Shown piece by piece: positions 1 through 8,836 of a stretch of DNA of 64,000 bases. The stretch comes from Candidatus Thiovulum imperiosus. Its GTDB lineage: Bacteria; Campylobacterota; Campylobacteria; Campylobacterales; Thiovulaceae. Position 1 is the stretch's first letter. Each line of letters begins with the position of its first letter. The position numbers and the translations under genes were made by a program. The notes beneath the pieces are model-generated. The model worked only from the letters and a program-made list of their open reading frames with translations. It had not been told where the DNA came from and made no database searches. The stretch spans positions 1-64,000 of the forward strand of contig JAMJTW010000028.1 of the NCBI GenBank assembly GCA_024281175.1, in the 5' to 3' direction.

Positions 1-2
1 CA

Positions 3-2963
3 ACTCTCTTGAGTATGGAATTTACAGAAGAAGAGAGAGATTTTATATCAAATCACCCAACTATCCATTTAGCAAGTTCCGATAGCTATCAGCCTTTCCT
101 AATTCAGAATGGTGAAATAGTTGAGGGACATGATATTGAACTCTTAAATCTCATATCTCAAAAAACGGGTTTGAAATTCAAAGTTACTCTTGGAGAGTGG
201 GACGACATACAGAAAAGAGCTATAAATAGAGAGTTTGATGGTCTCTCAACTGCTGGTTATCATGAGAATAGAAATCGATATTACAATCCCTCAAATTCCT
301 ACTTAAAATTTGCTTCATTTGTAATTGTTAAAAAAGGAAATCCAGAAAAAATCGAAACTACTAAAGATTTAAATGGAAAAACTTTTGTAACAGAAGTTGG
401 AAATATACTTTTTGAAAAGATTGCAAAAGAGAGTGGAGCAGAATTTAAAACGATATATGCCAACAATATGGTAAAGATGCTTCAAGATGTTATTTCTGGA
501 AAAGCTGATTTTACAATTCTTGATGAGTCTGTTTTTTATATAGCAAAAGAGTCTGGTTTAATGAATTTGATAGAAGTCTCTTTTACAGTTGGAGAACCTT
601 TTGATGTTCTCTTCTGGTTTAGAAAAGATTATCCTGAACTGGTAACAATTGTAAATAAAGCTCTGAACTCCATACCAATAGATATTAAAATGAAGTTACG
701 AGAAAAGTGGTTCTCTTCAAACGGCACTTCTCTAAATTTGACTATTGAAGAGAAACTTTTTCTTGAAAATGTAGGGAAAATTAGAGCAAATAGTGGAACT
801 GATTGGCCTCCATTTTTTCTTTTAGATAGTAGTGGAAAGTCATCAGGCTACTCTAGTGACTTTTTAAGACTTATTGCTAAGAAACTTGGAATTGAGATAG
901 AGTTTGTTTATACAAAAGGAGAGTGGAAAGATACAGTTCAAGATTTTTGTAATGGAAAAGTAGATATTTTACATCCTATAAATGAGGGGTATATTCGTGA
1001 TTGTGGTATCTACCTCGACTCACCTTATATAAATGATACGGTGGCATTTGTTACAAGAAAACATTTCAAAAGTGTAAAAAAGTTGGAAGATATATTTGGT
1101 TTAAAGGTGGCTCTTCAGAAAGGGTGGGAGATAACAGCTTGGTTTGAAGCTAAATATAGAGATAGAGTTTCTATACACTATGTTGAAAATACAATAGATG
1201 GAATTAAGGCAGTTGCAAAAGGAGATGTTGATGTTGTAATGGATTACAATAGTGTCTTTCACTACTTCATCAAAAAATATGGATATTACAATCTCAAAAT
1301 AGAGGGAGTTTTTCAAGAGTTAGGTGTTATACCTCTAAGTCTTGCTGTAAATGAGAATATGCCTCTGCTTCTTAGTGCAATTCAAAAAGCGAAAGAGAGT
1401 ATTACTCAGAGTGAAATTGCGAAATTAGAAGAGAAGTGGTTGCCAGTAAAAGAGAGGGAGTTCACTTTCTCAAAAGAGGAGAAGAAGTATCTGGAAAATA
1501 AATCTTTTAAAGTCTGTATAAACTCAAATTGGTTTCCTTTTTCAGAAATTGGAGTAGAGATATATAGTTTACTCTCCAAAAAACTTCCAATTGAAATTGT
1601 AAAAACAGAGAGTTTTGAAGAGAGTTTAAAACTACTTGAAATTAAGAAGTGTGATATTTTGGATTTTGCTTTAAAAGATTTTAAAAATATCAGCTTTACA
1701 TCAAGTTTTCTAAAGTCATCTCTAGTGATAGTTACAAAAACAGAAGTTCCATTTATTGAGGATTTCTCAGAGTTAGACAAGAGTATTGGAGTCTCTCCAA
1801 AAATAGAGTTTCCAAATGGAGAAAAGATAGAAGAGAGAGAAGGAGTTGAAAAAGTTGCTGGAGGAGAACTTTTTGGATATGTGGGCGACCTAATTTCTCT
1901 ATCTTATATTTTAAAAAGAGACTCTTTAGAAAATTTAAAAATTAGTGGCAAGATTGATGAGGTGTTTAAAATTGGTAGTGGAGTTAGAAAAGAGGATATT
2001 GAACTTCTCTACATTTTGGAAAAGAGTCTAAATTCAATTCCAAAAGAGAAAATAGATGAAATAGTTAGAAATAGTTTGAATATAGAGTATATTAAAGAGT
2101 TTGATTACACTCTCCTTTTCCAAATTCTGTTTGGAGTTTTACTATTACTTTTCATAATTCTATATAGAGCCTACTACCTTAAAAAATTAAATTTAGACCT
2201 CTCTATAAAACTAGAGAGCAGTGTTTCTGAATTGCGAAAAAGAGATAATCTTATATTTCAGCAGAACAAAATGGCCTCTCTTGGAGAGATGGTTGGAAAT
2301 ATTGCTCATCAATGGAGACAACCTTTAGCTCATATCTCAATGATACACAACTACATAATTTCTCAATTTCAGCAGAAACAAGTTTTTCCTGAAGATATTC
2401 TTGAAGAGATAAATAATGGTCAAGATGTTATTCAATTTATGTCAAAAACAATAAACACTTTTCAAAATTTCTACTCTCAGGATAGTAGAGATGATGTTAG
2501 ATTTGAACTCTCTGAAGTTATTGAGAAAGTTCTTGTAATGTTTAAAGAAGTTGTTCATCTTAACAATATCTCCGTTAGAAAATCTTATGAAAAAGTCTAT
2601 ATTTCTGGAAATATAAATGCCTTTTCTCAAATTATTCTCTCGATTCTTCAAAATAGTGTTGTCTTCTTTAAATTGAGAAAAATCAAAGAACCAAAAATAG
2701 ATATTGTTATTAGTAGTAAAAAAGAGATAGTAAAAATATCTATTCAAGATAATGCTGGAGGAATCAAAGAGGAGAATCTTTTAAAAATATTTGATTATGG
2801 TTTTTCAGAAAGAGAAGAGACCTCATCAACAGGAGTCGGTCTATATATAGTCAAACTTATAATTACTGAAAAGTTTCACGGAGAGATAGAGGCGAAAAAT
2901 AGAGATGGAGGAGCTAAGTTTACAATAGAACTTCCTCTATATGGTAAGGAGGTAACCTTGTGA
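3..2963 (+). CDS. Sensor histidine kinase with three tandem SBP_bac_3 domains (5' end outside window)
   Basis: Membrane sensor kinase that probably binds small solutes in the periplasm and signals by autophosphorylation. Numbering from the TTG at 9, two clear solute-binding (SBP_bac_3) domains span about residues 8-240 and 250-490. A third, degenerate one spans about 495-695. One membrane segment follows at about 701-722, then a short coiled coil, a HisKA domain with H-box HQWRQPL (His767) and an HATPase domain with DNAGGI and STGVGLYIV boxes. The frame is open to the window edge and no signal peptide is visible, so the true start lies upstream. The last 27 bp overlap the response-regulator gene on the other strand. 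The ligand is unknown. Confidence 0.9.
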   Translation, partial: TLLSMEFTEEERDFISNHPTIHLASSDSYQPFLIQNGEIVEGHDIELLNLISQKTGLKFKVTLGEWDDIQKRAINREFDGLSTAGYHENRNRYYNPSNSYLKFASFVIVKKGNPEKIETTKDLNGKTFVTEVGNILFEKIAKESGAEFKTIYANNMVKMLQDVISGKADFTILDESVFYIAKESGLMNLIEVSFTVGEPFDVLFWFRKDYPELVTIVNKALNSIPIDIKMKLREKWFSSNGTSLNLTIEEKLFLENVGKIRANSGTDWPPFFLLDSSGKSSGYSSDFLRLIAKKLGIEIEFVYTKGEWKDTVQDFCNGKVDILHPINEGYIRDCGIYLDSPYINDTVAFVTRKHFKSVKKLEDIFGLKVALQKGWEITAWFEAKYRDRVSIHYVENTIDGIKAVAKGDVDVVMDYNSVFHYFIKKYGYYNLKIEGVFQELGVIPLSLAVNENMPLLLSAIQKAKESITQSEIAKLEEKWLPVKEREFTFSKEEKKYLENKSFKVCINSNWFPFSEIGVEIYSLLSKKLPIEIVKTESFEESLKLLEIKKCDILDFALKDFKNISFTSSFLKSSLVIVTKTEVPFIEDFSELDKSIGVSPKIEFPNGEKIEEREGVEKVAGGELFGYVGDLISLSYILKRDSLENLKISGKIDEVFKIGSGVRKEDIELLYILEKSLNSIPKEKIDEIVRNSLNIEYIKEFDYTLLFQILFGVLLLLFIILYRAYYLKKLNLDLSIKLESSVSELRKRDNLIFQQNKMASLGEMVGNIAHQWRQPLAHISMIHNYIISQFQQKQVFPEDILEEINNGQDVIQFMSKTINTFQNFYSQDSRDDVRFELSEVIEKVLVMFKEVVHLNNISVRKSYEKVYISGNINAFSQIILSILQNSVVFFKLRKIKEPKIDIVISSKKEIVKISIQDNAGGIKEENLLKIFDYGFSEREETSSTGVGLYIVKLIITEKFHGEIEAKNRDGGAKFTIELPLYGKEVTL

Positions 2964-3626
2964 TGAAACTGTTTGCAATATATTTGCTCCTATCTTTTTT
3001 CTCAATTTTGAAATTAAAGTATTAATTGCATTATCTGAAGCGAACTCGCCATCATAAACTTCAAACTCCAACTCATCTTTTGTAACAATCCTATTTCTAT
3101 TTCTAATAAGAAGCTCCAAGAGAGAAATCTCTTTTGGAGTTAAAGAGAGTAAATTTCCATCTTTTACCACTCCCTTTTTTGAGAAAGAGTAACTTGTACT
3201 ACTATTAAAACTTATCTCAAAAACTCCTTTCTCTTCTATCTCTTTTGAAGCCTTTTCAAGAGAAGAGAGAAGTTGGTCAAAATTTATCGGTTTAACAAGG
3301 TAATCTACCAATTTCAAAGATAGAAGCTGTACAAGAATTTCAGGTTCTGTGTAAGCACTAATTGCAATTATTGGTATTTTCTCATCTAATTCTCTCAACT
3401 TAGATGTAAAAGTAGCACCATCCATTAAAGGCATTCTAATATCAGTGATAATGACATTTGGCTTCTCTTTATGATACAACTCAAATGCTTCTTGTCCATT
3501 TTCAGCTTCTACTACTTTTGCTACATAAGATTTAATAGTTTTCTTAAATATGTGTCTTAAGGAGAAATCATCATCTACTAAAAGTATAGTTGATGCATTT
3601 AATATATCTTTATATTTCTGTTCCAT
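2937..3626 (-). CDS. OmpR/PhoB-type response regulator
   Basis: Two-component regulator of 229 residues. The receiver domain (about 12-130) has the acidic cluster DDD at 18-20, phospho-acceptor Asp62 in IITDIRMPLMDG, Ser90 and Lys112 of the KP motif. A winged-helix DNA-binding domain (about 150-229) carries the typical LTPKEISLLELL and LISKLRKKIG stretches. The gene is convergent with the triple-sensor kinase and overlaps its 3' end by 27 bp, which suggests but does not prove that they are partners. The ATG start is the first possible one. An element of the window's repeat family lies about 80 bp upstream. Confidence 0.92.
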   Translation of the reverse strand: MEQKYKDILNASTILLVDDDFSLRHIFKKTIKSYVAKVVEAENGQEAFELYHKEKPNVIITDIRMPLMDGATFTSKLRELDEKIPIIAISAYTEPEILVQLLSLKLVDYLVKPINFDQLLSSLEKASKEIEEKGVFEISFNSSTSYSFSKKGVVKDGNLLSLTPKEISLLELLIRNRNRIVTKDELEFEVYDGEFASDNAINTLISKLRKKIGANILQTVSSQGYLLTI

Positions 3627-3675
3627 AAAGTTTATTTTACAAAAAATATGTGTCTAATTTGTTTCTTAAAGTTTA

Positions 3676-3696
3676 GAAGTGAGTAGTTCTCACTTC
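3676..3696. other. 8-bp perfect hairpin between response regulator and mobile element
   Basis: GAAGTGAG and CTCACTTC are separated by 5 nt. No T-run follows on either strand, so it is not a convincing terminator. It could be an operator of the response-regulator gene, which starts 50 bp away, but nothing else supports that. Confidence 0.4.
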
Positions 3697-3706
3697 CCTA
3701 AAAAAA

Positions 3707-3874
3707 GGGACTGACCAAATAGGGTATTTTTATGCTTGAATAACTTATATGTCATTTCGAACCCTTTTAGGTGAGAAATCTTTTATTTAGTAAAACGATA
3801 AGTTTCCAAGATTTCTCAATCGTTGCGCTCATATCGAAATGACAAGAGAGGCAGAAGTCTATTTGGTCACTCCC
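3707..3874. mobile_element. MITE-like element, copy A (168 bp)
   Basis: The ends are inverted repeats: GGGACTGACCAAATAG on the left and CTATTTGGTCACTCCC on the right, with one mismatch. The interior is a second imperfect palindrome: GTCATTTCGA...GAGAAATC pairs with GATTTCTC...TCGAAATGAC. The flanking octamers TAAAAAAA and TAAAAAGT match at only 6 positions, so a target duplication is uncertain here. It lies between the secA stop and the response-regulator promoter region and has no coding capacity. Confidence 0.85.
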
Positions 3875-3883
3875 TAAAAAGTG

Positions 3884-6535
3884 TTAGTCTGTTGCTAGAA
3901 GTCCTTTTTTCGGACCACTTGCACCACAACACTGTTTATATTTTTTCCCGCTACCACAAGGACAAGGTTCATTTCTTTTTGGTTTTTTCCCAACTTGAAT
4001 AGGTTCTCTCTTATTCTCATTACTTCGAACTTCATCTTGTTTTTGAAGAACTTTCTTCTCTTCCTCTCGTTTTTCAATAAACTCTTTGCTCTCTTTTTCA
4101 GCATTTCCAAATTGGATAAGTTGTAGTTCTTTGATTGTCTCAAATTTGATACGACTGACAAATTCATTGAAAAGATGAAAGCTCTCTTTTTTATACTCAA
4201 CAAGAGGGTCTTTCTGATTGTAGCCTCGAAGTCCAATTCCAGTTTTCATAATATCCATTTGGTGGAGATGTTCTCGCCAAGCTCGGTCTAAAGTTTTTAA
4301 ATAGAACTCTTTCTCTATATTTCCTTTGATAGTTGGATCAAGAATTTTCATCTTTTCTGCATAAGAACTCTCTATTTGAGAAATAACTTTTTCTTCAACT
4401 TCATCTGCTTCAAGATTTTCCAATTCAGAAATAGAAATTTCCAACTTCAGCTCCTCTTTTAAAGCTCCAACAAAACCTTCCAAGTTGTAGTCTTCTTGTG
4501 GCAATCCTGAAAAGATAGAGTACTCTTCTAAAAGAATTCCTAAATACTCTTTACGGTTTTCAGAGAGCTTAGAGGTGATGTCATAATTCCAATCAAGAAG
4601 TTCATTTCTAAATTTGAAGACAACTTTTCTCTGCTCATTTGAGACATCATCATATTGAACAATATGTTTTCTACTTTCAAAATGCATTCCCTCAACTCTC
4701 TTTTGAGCTTTTTCAACAGCACGAGTAACCATCCCAGACTCAATATGTTCACCCTCTTCAATTCCAAGTCTATCCATAATTCTCATAATTCGGTCAGCAC
4801 CAAAAATCCGAAGAAGATTATCTTCCATTGAGAGGAAAAACTGACTTGCTCCAGGGTCTCCTTGTCGTCCAGCTCTACCTCGAAGTTGGTTGTCAATTCT
4901 TCGGTTCTCATGTCTCTCTGTTCCTAAAATAAAGAGACCACCAAGCTCTTTGACACCTTCGCCAAGTTTTATATCAACCCCTCGACCAGCCATATTTGTA
5001 GCAATTGTTACAGCACCTTTTTGACCAGCTTTTTTGATAATTTCACCCTCTTGAGCATGGTTTTTAGCATTCAAGACATTTCGAGCTATCTTTTCAGCTT
5101 TTAAGAGTTTTCCAAGATGTTCACTCTTCTCAATTGAAGCTGTTCCAATAAGAACTGGTTGTCCCTTTTTGTGAAGTTCTCGAATTTTAGAAATTACTGC
5201 ATTGAATTTCTCTCTCTCTGTTTTGTAGATGAGGTCATTTTCATCTTTTCTCTGAATTGGAAGATTTGTTGGAATTGAGACAACATCTAAGTTGTAAATT
5301 TCACCAAATTCAGTAGCTTCAGTTTGAGCTGTTCCTGTCATACCAGCAAGTTTTCCATACATTCGGAAATAGTTCTGAAAAGTAATATCAGCAAGAGTTT
5401 GAGACTCCTCTTTTACTGTTACACCCTCTTTCGCTTCAAGTGCTTGGTGAAGTCCATCGGAGTATCTCCTACCATCTGAAAGTCGTCCTGTAAATTCATC
5501 AACAATTACAATTGCTCCCTCTTTGACAACATAATCAACATCTTTTTCAAAAAGATAATTTGCTTTTAGGGATTGGTCAAGATGGTGTGAAAGAATTGCA
5601 TTATCTGGACTATATAAGTTATCTACTTCAAAAAGTTCTTGAGCTTTCTCAATTCCCTCTTCTGTAATCATCACATTTCTATTTTTCTCATCAACTACAA
5701 AATCACCTGTAAGTTCTTCACTCTCTCCAGCTTTGGCAGGTGGTATTTTTTCACCCTTTTCCAGCTGTTTTGCAACTTTATCAGCTCTTATATAGTTATC
5801 AAGTTTTCGGTCTGTTGGACCAGAGATGATAAGAGGAGTCCTAGCTTCATCAATTAGAATACTATCGACCTCATCAACTATTACAAAATTATGCTCTCTC
5901 TGAACCATTTCACTCTTTGAGTATTTCATATTGTCTCGAAGATAGTCAAAACCAAATTCGTTGTTCGTTCCGTAAGTTATATCAGCTTCATACTGCTGTT
6001 TCTTCTCAAAATCATCTTCTAATTTCTCTGTTACAGTTCCAACTGTGAAACCTAAAAAAGTGTAAAGTGGTTCTAATTCCGTAGCATCTCTCTTTGCAAG
6101 ATAATCATTCACTGTTACAAGATGAACACCTTTTCCACTCATCGCGTTTAAGATAATTGGTAGAGTAGCAACAAGAGTTTTCCCTTCTCCAGTTTTCATT
6201 TCAGCAATTCTTCCATCATGAAGAACCATTCCTCCAATAAGCTGGACATCATGATGTCTCATTCCTAAAACTCTTTTACTAACTTCTCTTGTTATAGCAA
6301 AAGAGTCATGAAGAACCTCATCTAAAACCTTTACTCCAGATTTTACTGCCTCTTTCAATTCTGAAAATTTCTCTTTCAGTTCATCATCACTCATTTTTGA
6401 GTAGCTCTCTTCAAGAGAGTTTATCTCTTCCGCTCTCTTTCGATATCTCTTAAGCTCTCTCTCATTTTGAGTTCCGAAAATCTTTCCAAAAATAAACTGG
6501 AAAAAAAGCAATATTTTTGTAAAAAACTCCATCAA
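3884..6535 (-). CDS. secA: SecA preprotein translocase ATPase
   Basis: Motor ATPase that drives unfolded preproteins through SecYEG. It has 883 residues, in the normal range. Walker A is MKTGEGKT at about 113-120 and the DEVD box is at about 221-224, followed by [11 protein letters not shown]. The second helicase domain contains [13 protein letters not shown] and [11 protein letters not shown]. The C-terminus has the zinc-binding SecB/lipid-contact motif [14 protein letters not shown] basic, acidic-rich linker precedes that tail. Adjacent genes are not functionally linked. The 5' side abuts a degenerate repeat element and the 3' side abuts copy A. Confidence 0.98.
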   Translation of the reverse strand: MMEFFTKILLFFQFIFGKIFGTQNERELKRYRKRAEEINSLEESYSKMSDDELKEKFSELKEAVKSGVKVLDEVLHDSFAITREVSKRVLGMRHHDVQLIGGMVLHDGRIAEMKTGEGKTLVATLPIILNAMSGKGVHLVTVNDYLAKRDATELEPLYTFLGFTVGTVTEKLEDDFEKKQQYEADITYGTNNEFGFDYLRDNMKYSKSEMVQREHNFVIVDEVDSILIDEARTPLIISGPTDRKLDNYIRADKVAKQLEKGEKIPPAKAGESEELTGDFVVDEKNRNVMITEEGIEKAQELFEVDNLYSPDNAILSHHLDQSLKANYLFEKDVDYVVKEGAIVIVDEFTGRLSDGRRYSDGLHQALEAKEGVTVKEESQTLADITFQNYFRMYGKLAGMTGTAQTEATEFGEIYNLDVVSIPTNLPIQRKDENDLIYKTEREKFNAVISKIRELHKKGQPVLIGTASIEKSEHLGKLLKAEKIARNVLNAKNHAQEGEIIKKAGQKGAVTIATNMAGRGVDIKLGEGVKELGGLFILGTERHENRRIDNQLRGRAGRQGDPGASQFFLSMEDNLLRIFGADRIMRIMDRLGIEEGEHIESGMVTRAVEKAQKRVEGMHFESRKHIVQYDDVSNEQRKVVFKFRNELLDWNYDITSKLSENRKEYLGILLEEYSIFSGLPQEDYNLEGFVGALKEELKLEISISELENLEADEVEEKVISQIESSYAEKMKILDPTIKGNIEKEFYLKTLDRAWREHLHQMDIMKTGIGLRGYNQKDPLVEYKKESFHLFNEFVSRIKFETIKELQLIQFGNAEKESKEFIEKREEEKKVLQKQDEVRSNENKREPIQVGKKPKRNEPCPCGSGKKYKQCCGASGPKKGLLATD

Positions 6536-6570
6536 TCCCCTTGATTTTTATATTGGTGAAATCATAACAG

Positions 6571-6711
6571 AAATAGGGGAGTGACTAAGTGGCTATTTCT
6601 CTAAAGAGAGTAGTAGTTTAAATCTCATTTCGAACCTTTTAGGGTGAGAAATCTTGAAAGCATGGAAGATTTCTCGAGTAGTTCGAAATGACGGTAGTTT
6701 TATTCCTATTT
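6571..6711. mobile_element. MITE-like element, copy B (degenerate)
   Basis: A worn copy. The left end reads GGGAGTGACTAAGTGG, and the internal arms CTCATTTCGA...GTGAGAAATC and AAGATTTCTC...TTCGAAATGAC are preserved. The right end survives only as CCTATTT, which pairs with AAATAGG at the left edge. No target duplication is visible. The right edge overlaps the stop codon of the DUF1501 gene, so the insertion may have set the end of that protein. Confidence 0.6.
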
Positions 6712-7953
6712 AAGAATAGATTTTATAGCTATTTCTCCTGTTAAGAGATGAGGATTTTCAATTCCAAAAATTTTCTCTATTGTTGAGGCTATGGAGAAAG
6801 GTTCAAATTTTTCAGAATTTTCAATAGGTTTCATATAGACTCGATTTCCAGAGAGTTCAGGTTTAAATATCTCTGTCTCTCCAACTATTTTGCCCATTTT
6901 CAAGTATGTTGGATTATTGCCAAGAACAAATAAGTTGAAAATATTTCCATGGTCCCAACCTAAACTATCATTCAGATTTACATTTCTTCCAAACTCTGTA
7001 AAAACCCAAATTGAGATTTTTCTATTTCTCTCACTTTTTAGATACTCCACTCCAGAGTGTAGAGCTTCAAAAAGTTGATACATTCTACTTTTGTAATTAT
7101 TCACTGCTCCAGAGTGGTCGTCCCAGCCACCAAATTCTATAAATCCTAATTTACTATTGCTGTTATGAACCATCATTTTTAAAGCACTTTTAATACTATT
7201 TCCATAAATCGTATTTGGAAATGATGTAGAAACCTCTTTTTCAGCAATATCATCAACAAAAGTGGCTAACTCTCTTTTTATCACAAAATTACTACTAGCT
7301 TTTTCAAAAAGTGCATTTTCGGTTTCTAAATTTCTTCTATCCGCAAGAGATTGAAGCATTTCATCTTCACCATCTTCAAGATATCCATTTTTTCTCATTG
7401 AGTAAGGATTGTCTAAATTACTATCAATAGTTGAGAAGTTTAGGTATGAAGGTAAGTTCAAATCTCCTTTATGATAGATGATAGGTGTTCCGCCTGTAAA
7501 AGAGAGAGCAGGAAGAACAACACTTTCGGAAATTGCACTATTTTGATTTAAAATATTCAAAATATCAGCAAAGAAACCGCTTTTTTCTGCATTGAGAGAA
7601 CCTGTCTGATTTTGAACTATCTGAATTCCATGAGAACGAGTATTACTCTCTTCTCCTCTAAATATTGTTCTAACTACTGTTAGCTGTTTTGAAGCTAACA
7701 TCTCTTCCATATCACTACCACCAGCTTCTTTCCAAAATCCATTTTCTGTAACTGTAAAACTGTTTGGATATGAGTTCTCACTTAGTCTATTTATATCTGC
7801 AAAATTTGTTAAATTTCCAGCAAGTTGTGAAGAACCTCCAGGTAGAAAAATAGCTAATACTTGAGCTGAATTTGTTTCAAAAACTGTTTGATTAAATTCT
7901 GAGGCAAAACCCGTTGTAGCTAATACTATTAGTTTTAAAAAACTCTTTTTCAT
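6706..7953 (-). CDS. DUF1501 family secreted protein
   Basis: 415-residue exported protein of the DUF1501 group, which is distantly related to the alkaline phosphatase/sulfatase fold. Recognisable family features are an N-terminal signal peptide (about 1-17), the early LAIFLPGGSS strand and the C-terminal blocks FGGWDDHSG, FTEFGRN and GWDHGNIFNLFVLG. Metal-binding Asp/His residues would lie in the GGWDDH and WDHG motifs. It starts 36 bp downstream of frdC and is probably co-transcribed with it. Members are often paired with a DUF1800 gene, which is not seen here. Function is unknown, and its stop codon lies inside a degenerate repeat element. Confidence 0.75.
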   Translation of the reverse strand: MKKSFLKLIVLATTGFASEFNQTVFETNSAQVLAIFLPGGSSQLAGNLTNFADINRLSENSYPNSFTVTENGFWKEAGGSDMEEMLASKQLTVVRTIFRGEESNTRSHGIQIVQNQTGSLNAEKSGFFADILNILNQNSAISESVVLPALSFTGGTPIIYHKGDLNLPSYLNFSTIDSNLDNPYSMRKNGYLEDGEDEMLQSLADRRNLETENALFEKASSNFVIKRELATFVDDIAEKEVSTSFPNTIYGNSIKSALKMMVHNSNSKLGFIEFGGWDDHSGAVNNYKSRMYQLFEALHSGVEYLKSERNRKISIWVFTEFGRNVNLNDSLGWDHGNIFNLFVLGNNPTYLKMGKIVGETEIFKPELSGNRVYMKPIENSEKFEPFSIASTIEKIFGIENPHLLTGEIAIKSILK

Positions 7954-7989
7954 AATTTACTCCTTCTCAATAAATCGTAATTTCAACTT

Positions 7990-8724
7990 CTATTTTAAGT
8001 ACTTTTCTCCAACAGTACCATTTTCAATATTTCTTAATCCAATTTCTGCATATGCCCAAAGAGTCATTGAGCCGTGGATTATGAAATAAGTAAAAAGTGT
8101 TATAAATAGGAATTTTATTCTACTTCTCACATTTCTATTTTTAAATGAAATCCATTTCACAGAGAGTCGATAAAGTCCTATTGTTCCATGAAGTTCAACA
8201 GCAATAAGTAGAAATATATACAGCAACCACATCATTCCAGAAACTACTCTATCTGATGAAGCCCAAGGACCAATTTCACTAGGATTTACTAATATTATAT
8301 AGAGGTGAACTGAACCCAAAAAGAGTAGTGCAAATCCTGTAACAGCTTGAATAAACCATAAGTTTGTATCACTATGTTTCATCATCTTCATATGGGAACG
8401 ATAAGCCTTATATTTACTATAACTAACGGGCATTTTTCTAATTGCAACTGTTGCATGAACTATGAAAACTATTGTAACTAAAAGTACAAATCCTGAAACG
8501 ATAAGAGGTTCTTCTATCCCAAAAAATGACCCTTCAAAAAATTTTGTAACATCATACATAAATTCTTCGCTCACTAAAATAGTTGATACAAAAAACATAT
8601 GACCCCACATAAAAAGTGCCAAAAATAGTCCTGTTACACTCTGAATAAAATCCAATTTTGCTGGAGTTCTACTCTTGTGTCCATAAACAGTTTTATCAAC
8701 AATTCCTTCTATTATCGAGTTCAT
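7990..8724 (-). CDS. frdC: Fumarate reductase dihaem cytochrome b subunit (isolated)
   Basis: Membrane anchor that passes electrons between menaquinone and fumarate reductase. The 244-residue protein has five hydrophobic segments. His42, His90, His140 and His179 match the spacing of the four haem b ligands known in the Wolinella succinogenes protein (44, 93, 143, 182). AGGAGAG precedes the ATG at a good distance. In Campylobacterota this gene normally heads frdCAB. Here it is followed by a DUF1501 gene, and neither frdA nor frdB is in the window. Confidence 0.93.
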   Translation of the reverse strand: MNSIIEGIVDKTVYGHKSRTPAKLDFIQSVTGLFLALFMWGHMFFVSTILVSEEFMYDVTKFFEGSFFGIEEPLIVSGFVLLVTIVFIVHATVAIRKMPVSYSKYKAYRSHMKMMKHSDTNLWFIQAVTGFALLFLGSVHLYIILVNPSEIGPWASSDRVVSGMMWLLYIFLLIAVELHGTIGLYRLSVKWISFKNRNVRSRIKFLFITLFTYFIIHGSMTLWAYAEIGLRNIENGTVGEKYLK

Positions 8725-8836
8725 AAACTCTCCTTTTTTTCGGAAATAATAACAAATTTACTACACCAAAAATCGAAACAAAACTCTATTTAGTCACTTT
8801 TGATACAATATTCAATTATAAATAGAAAGAAAAAAA

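Noticed and set aside
3707-3874. CRISPR array or small-RNA gene in the repeat-rich gaps
   Set aside because: Copies are single, far apart and palindromic with transposon-like ends. There are no regular spacers.
8786-8801. Half of a mobile-element end (CTATTTAGTCAC) upstream of the UbiD-type gene
   Set aside because: Only one end is recognisable and there is no partner repeat or duplication, so it is too short to call an element.
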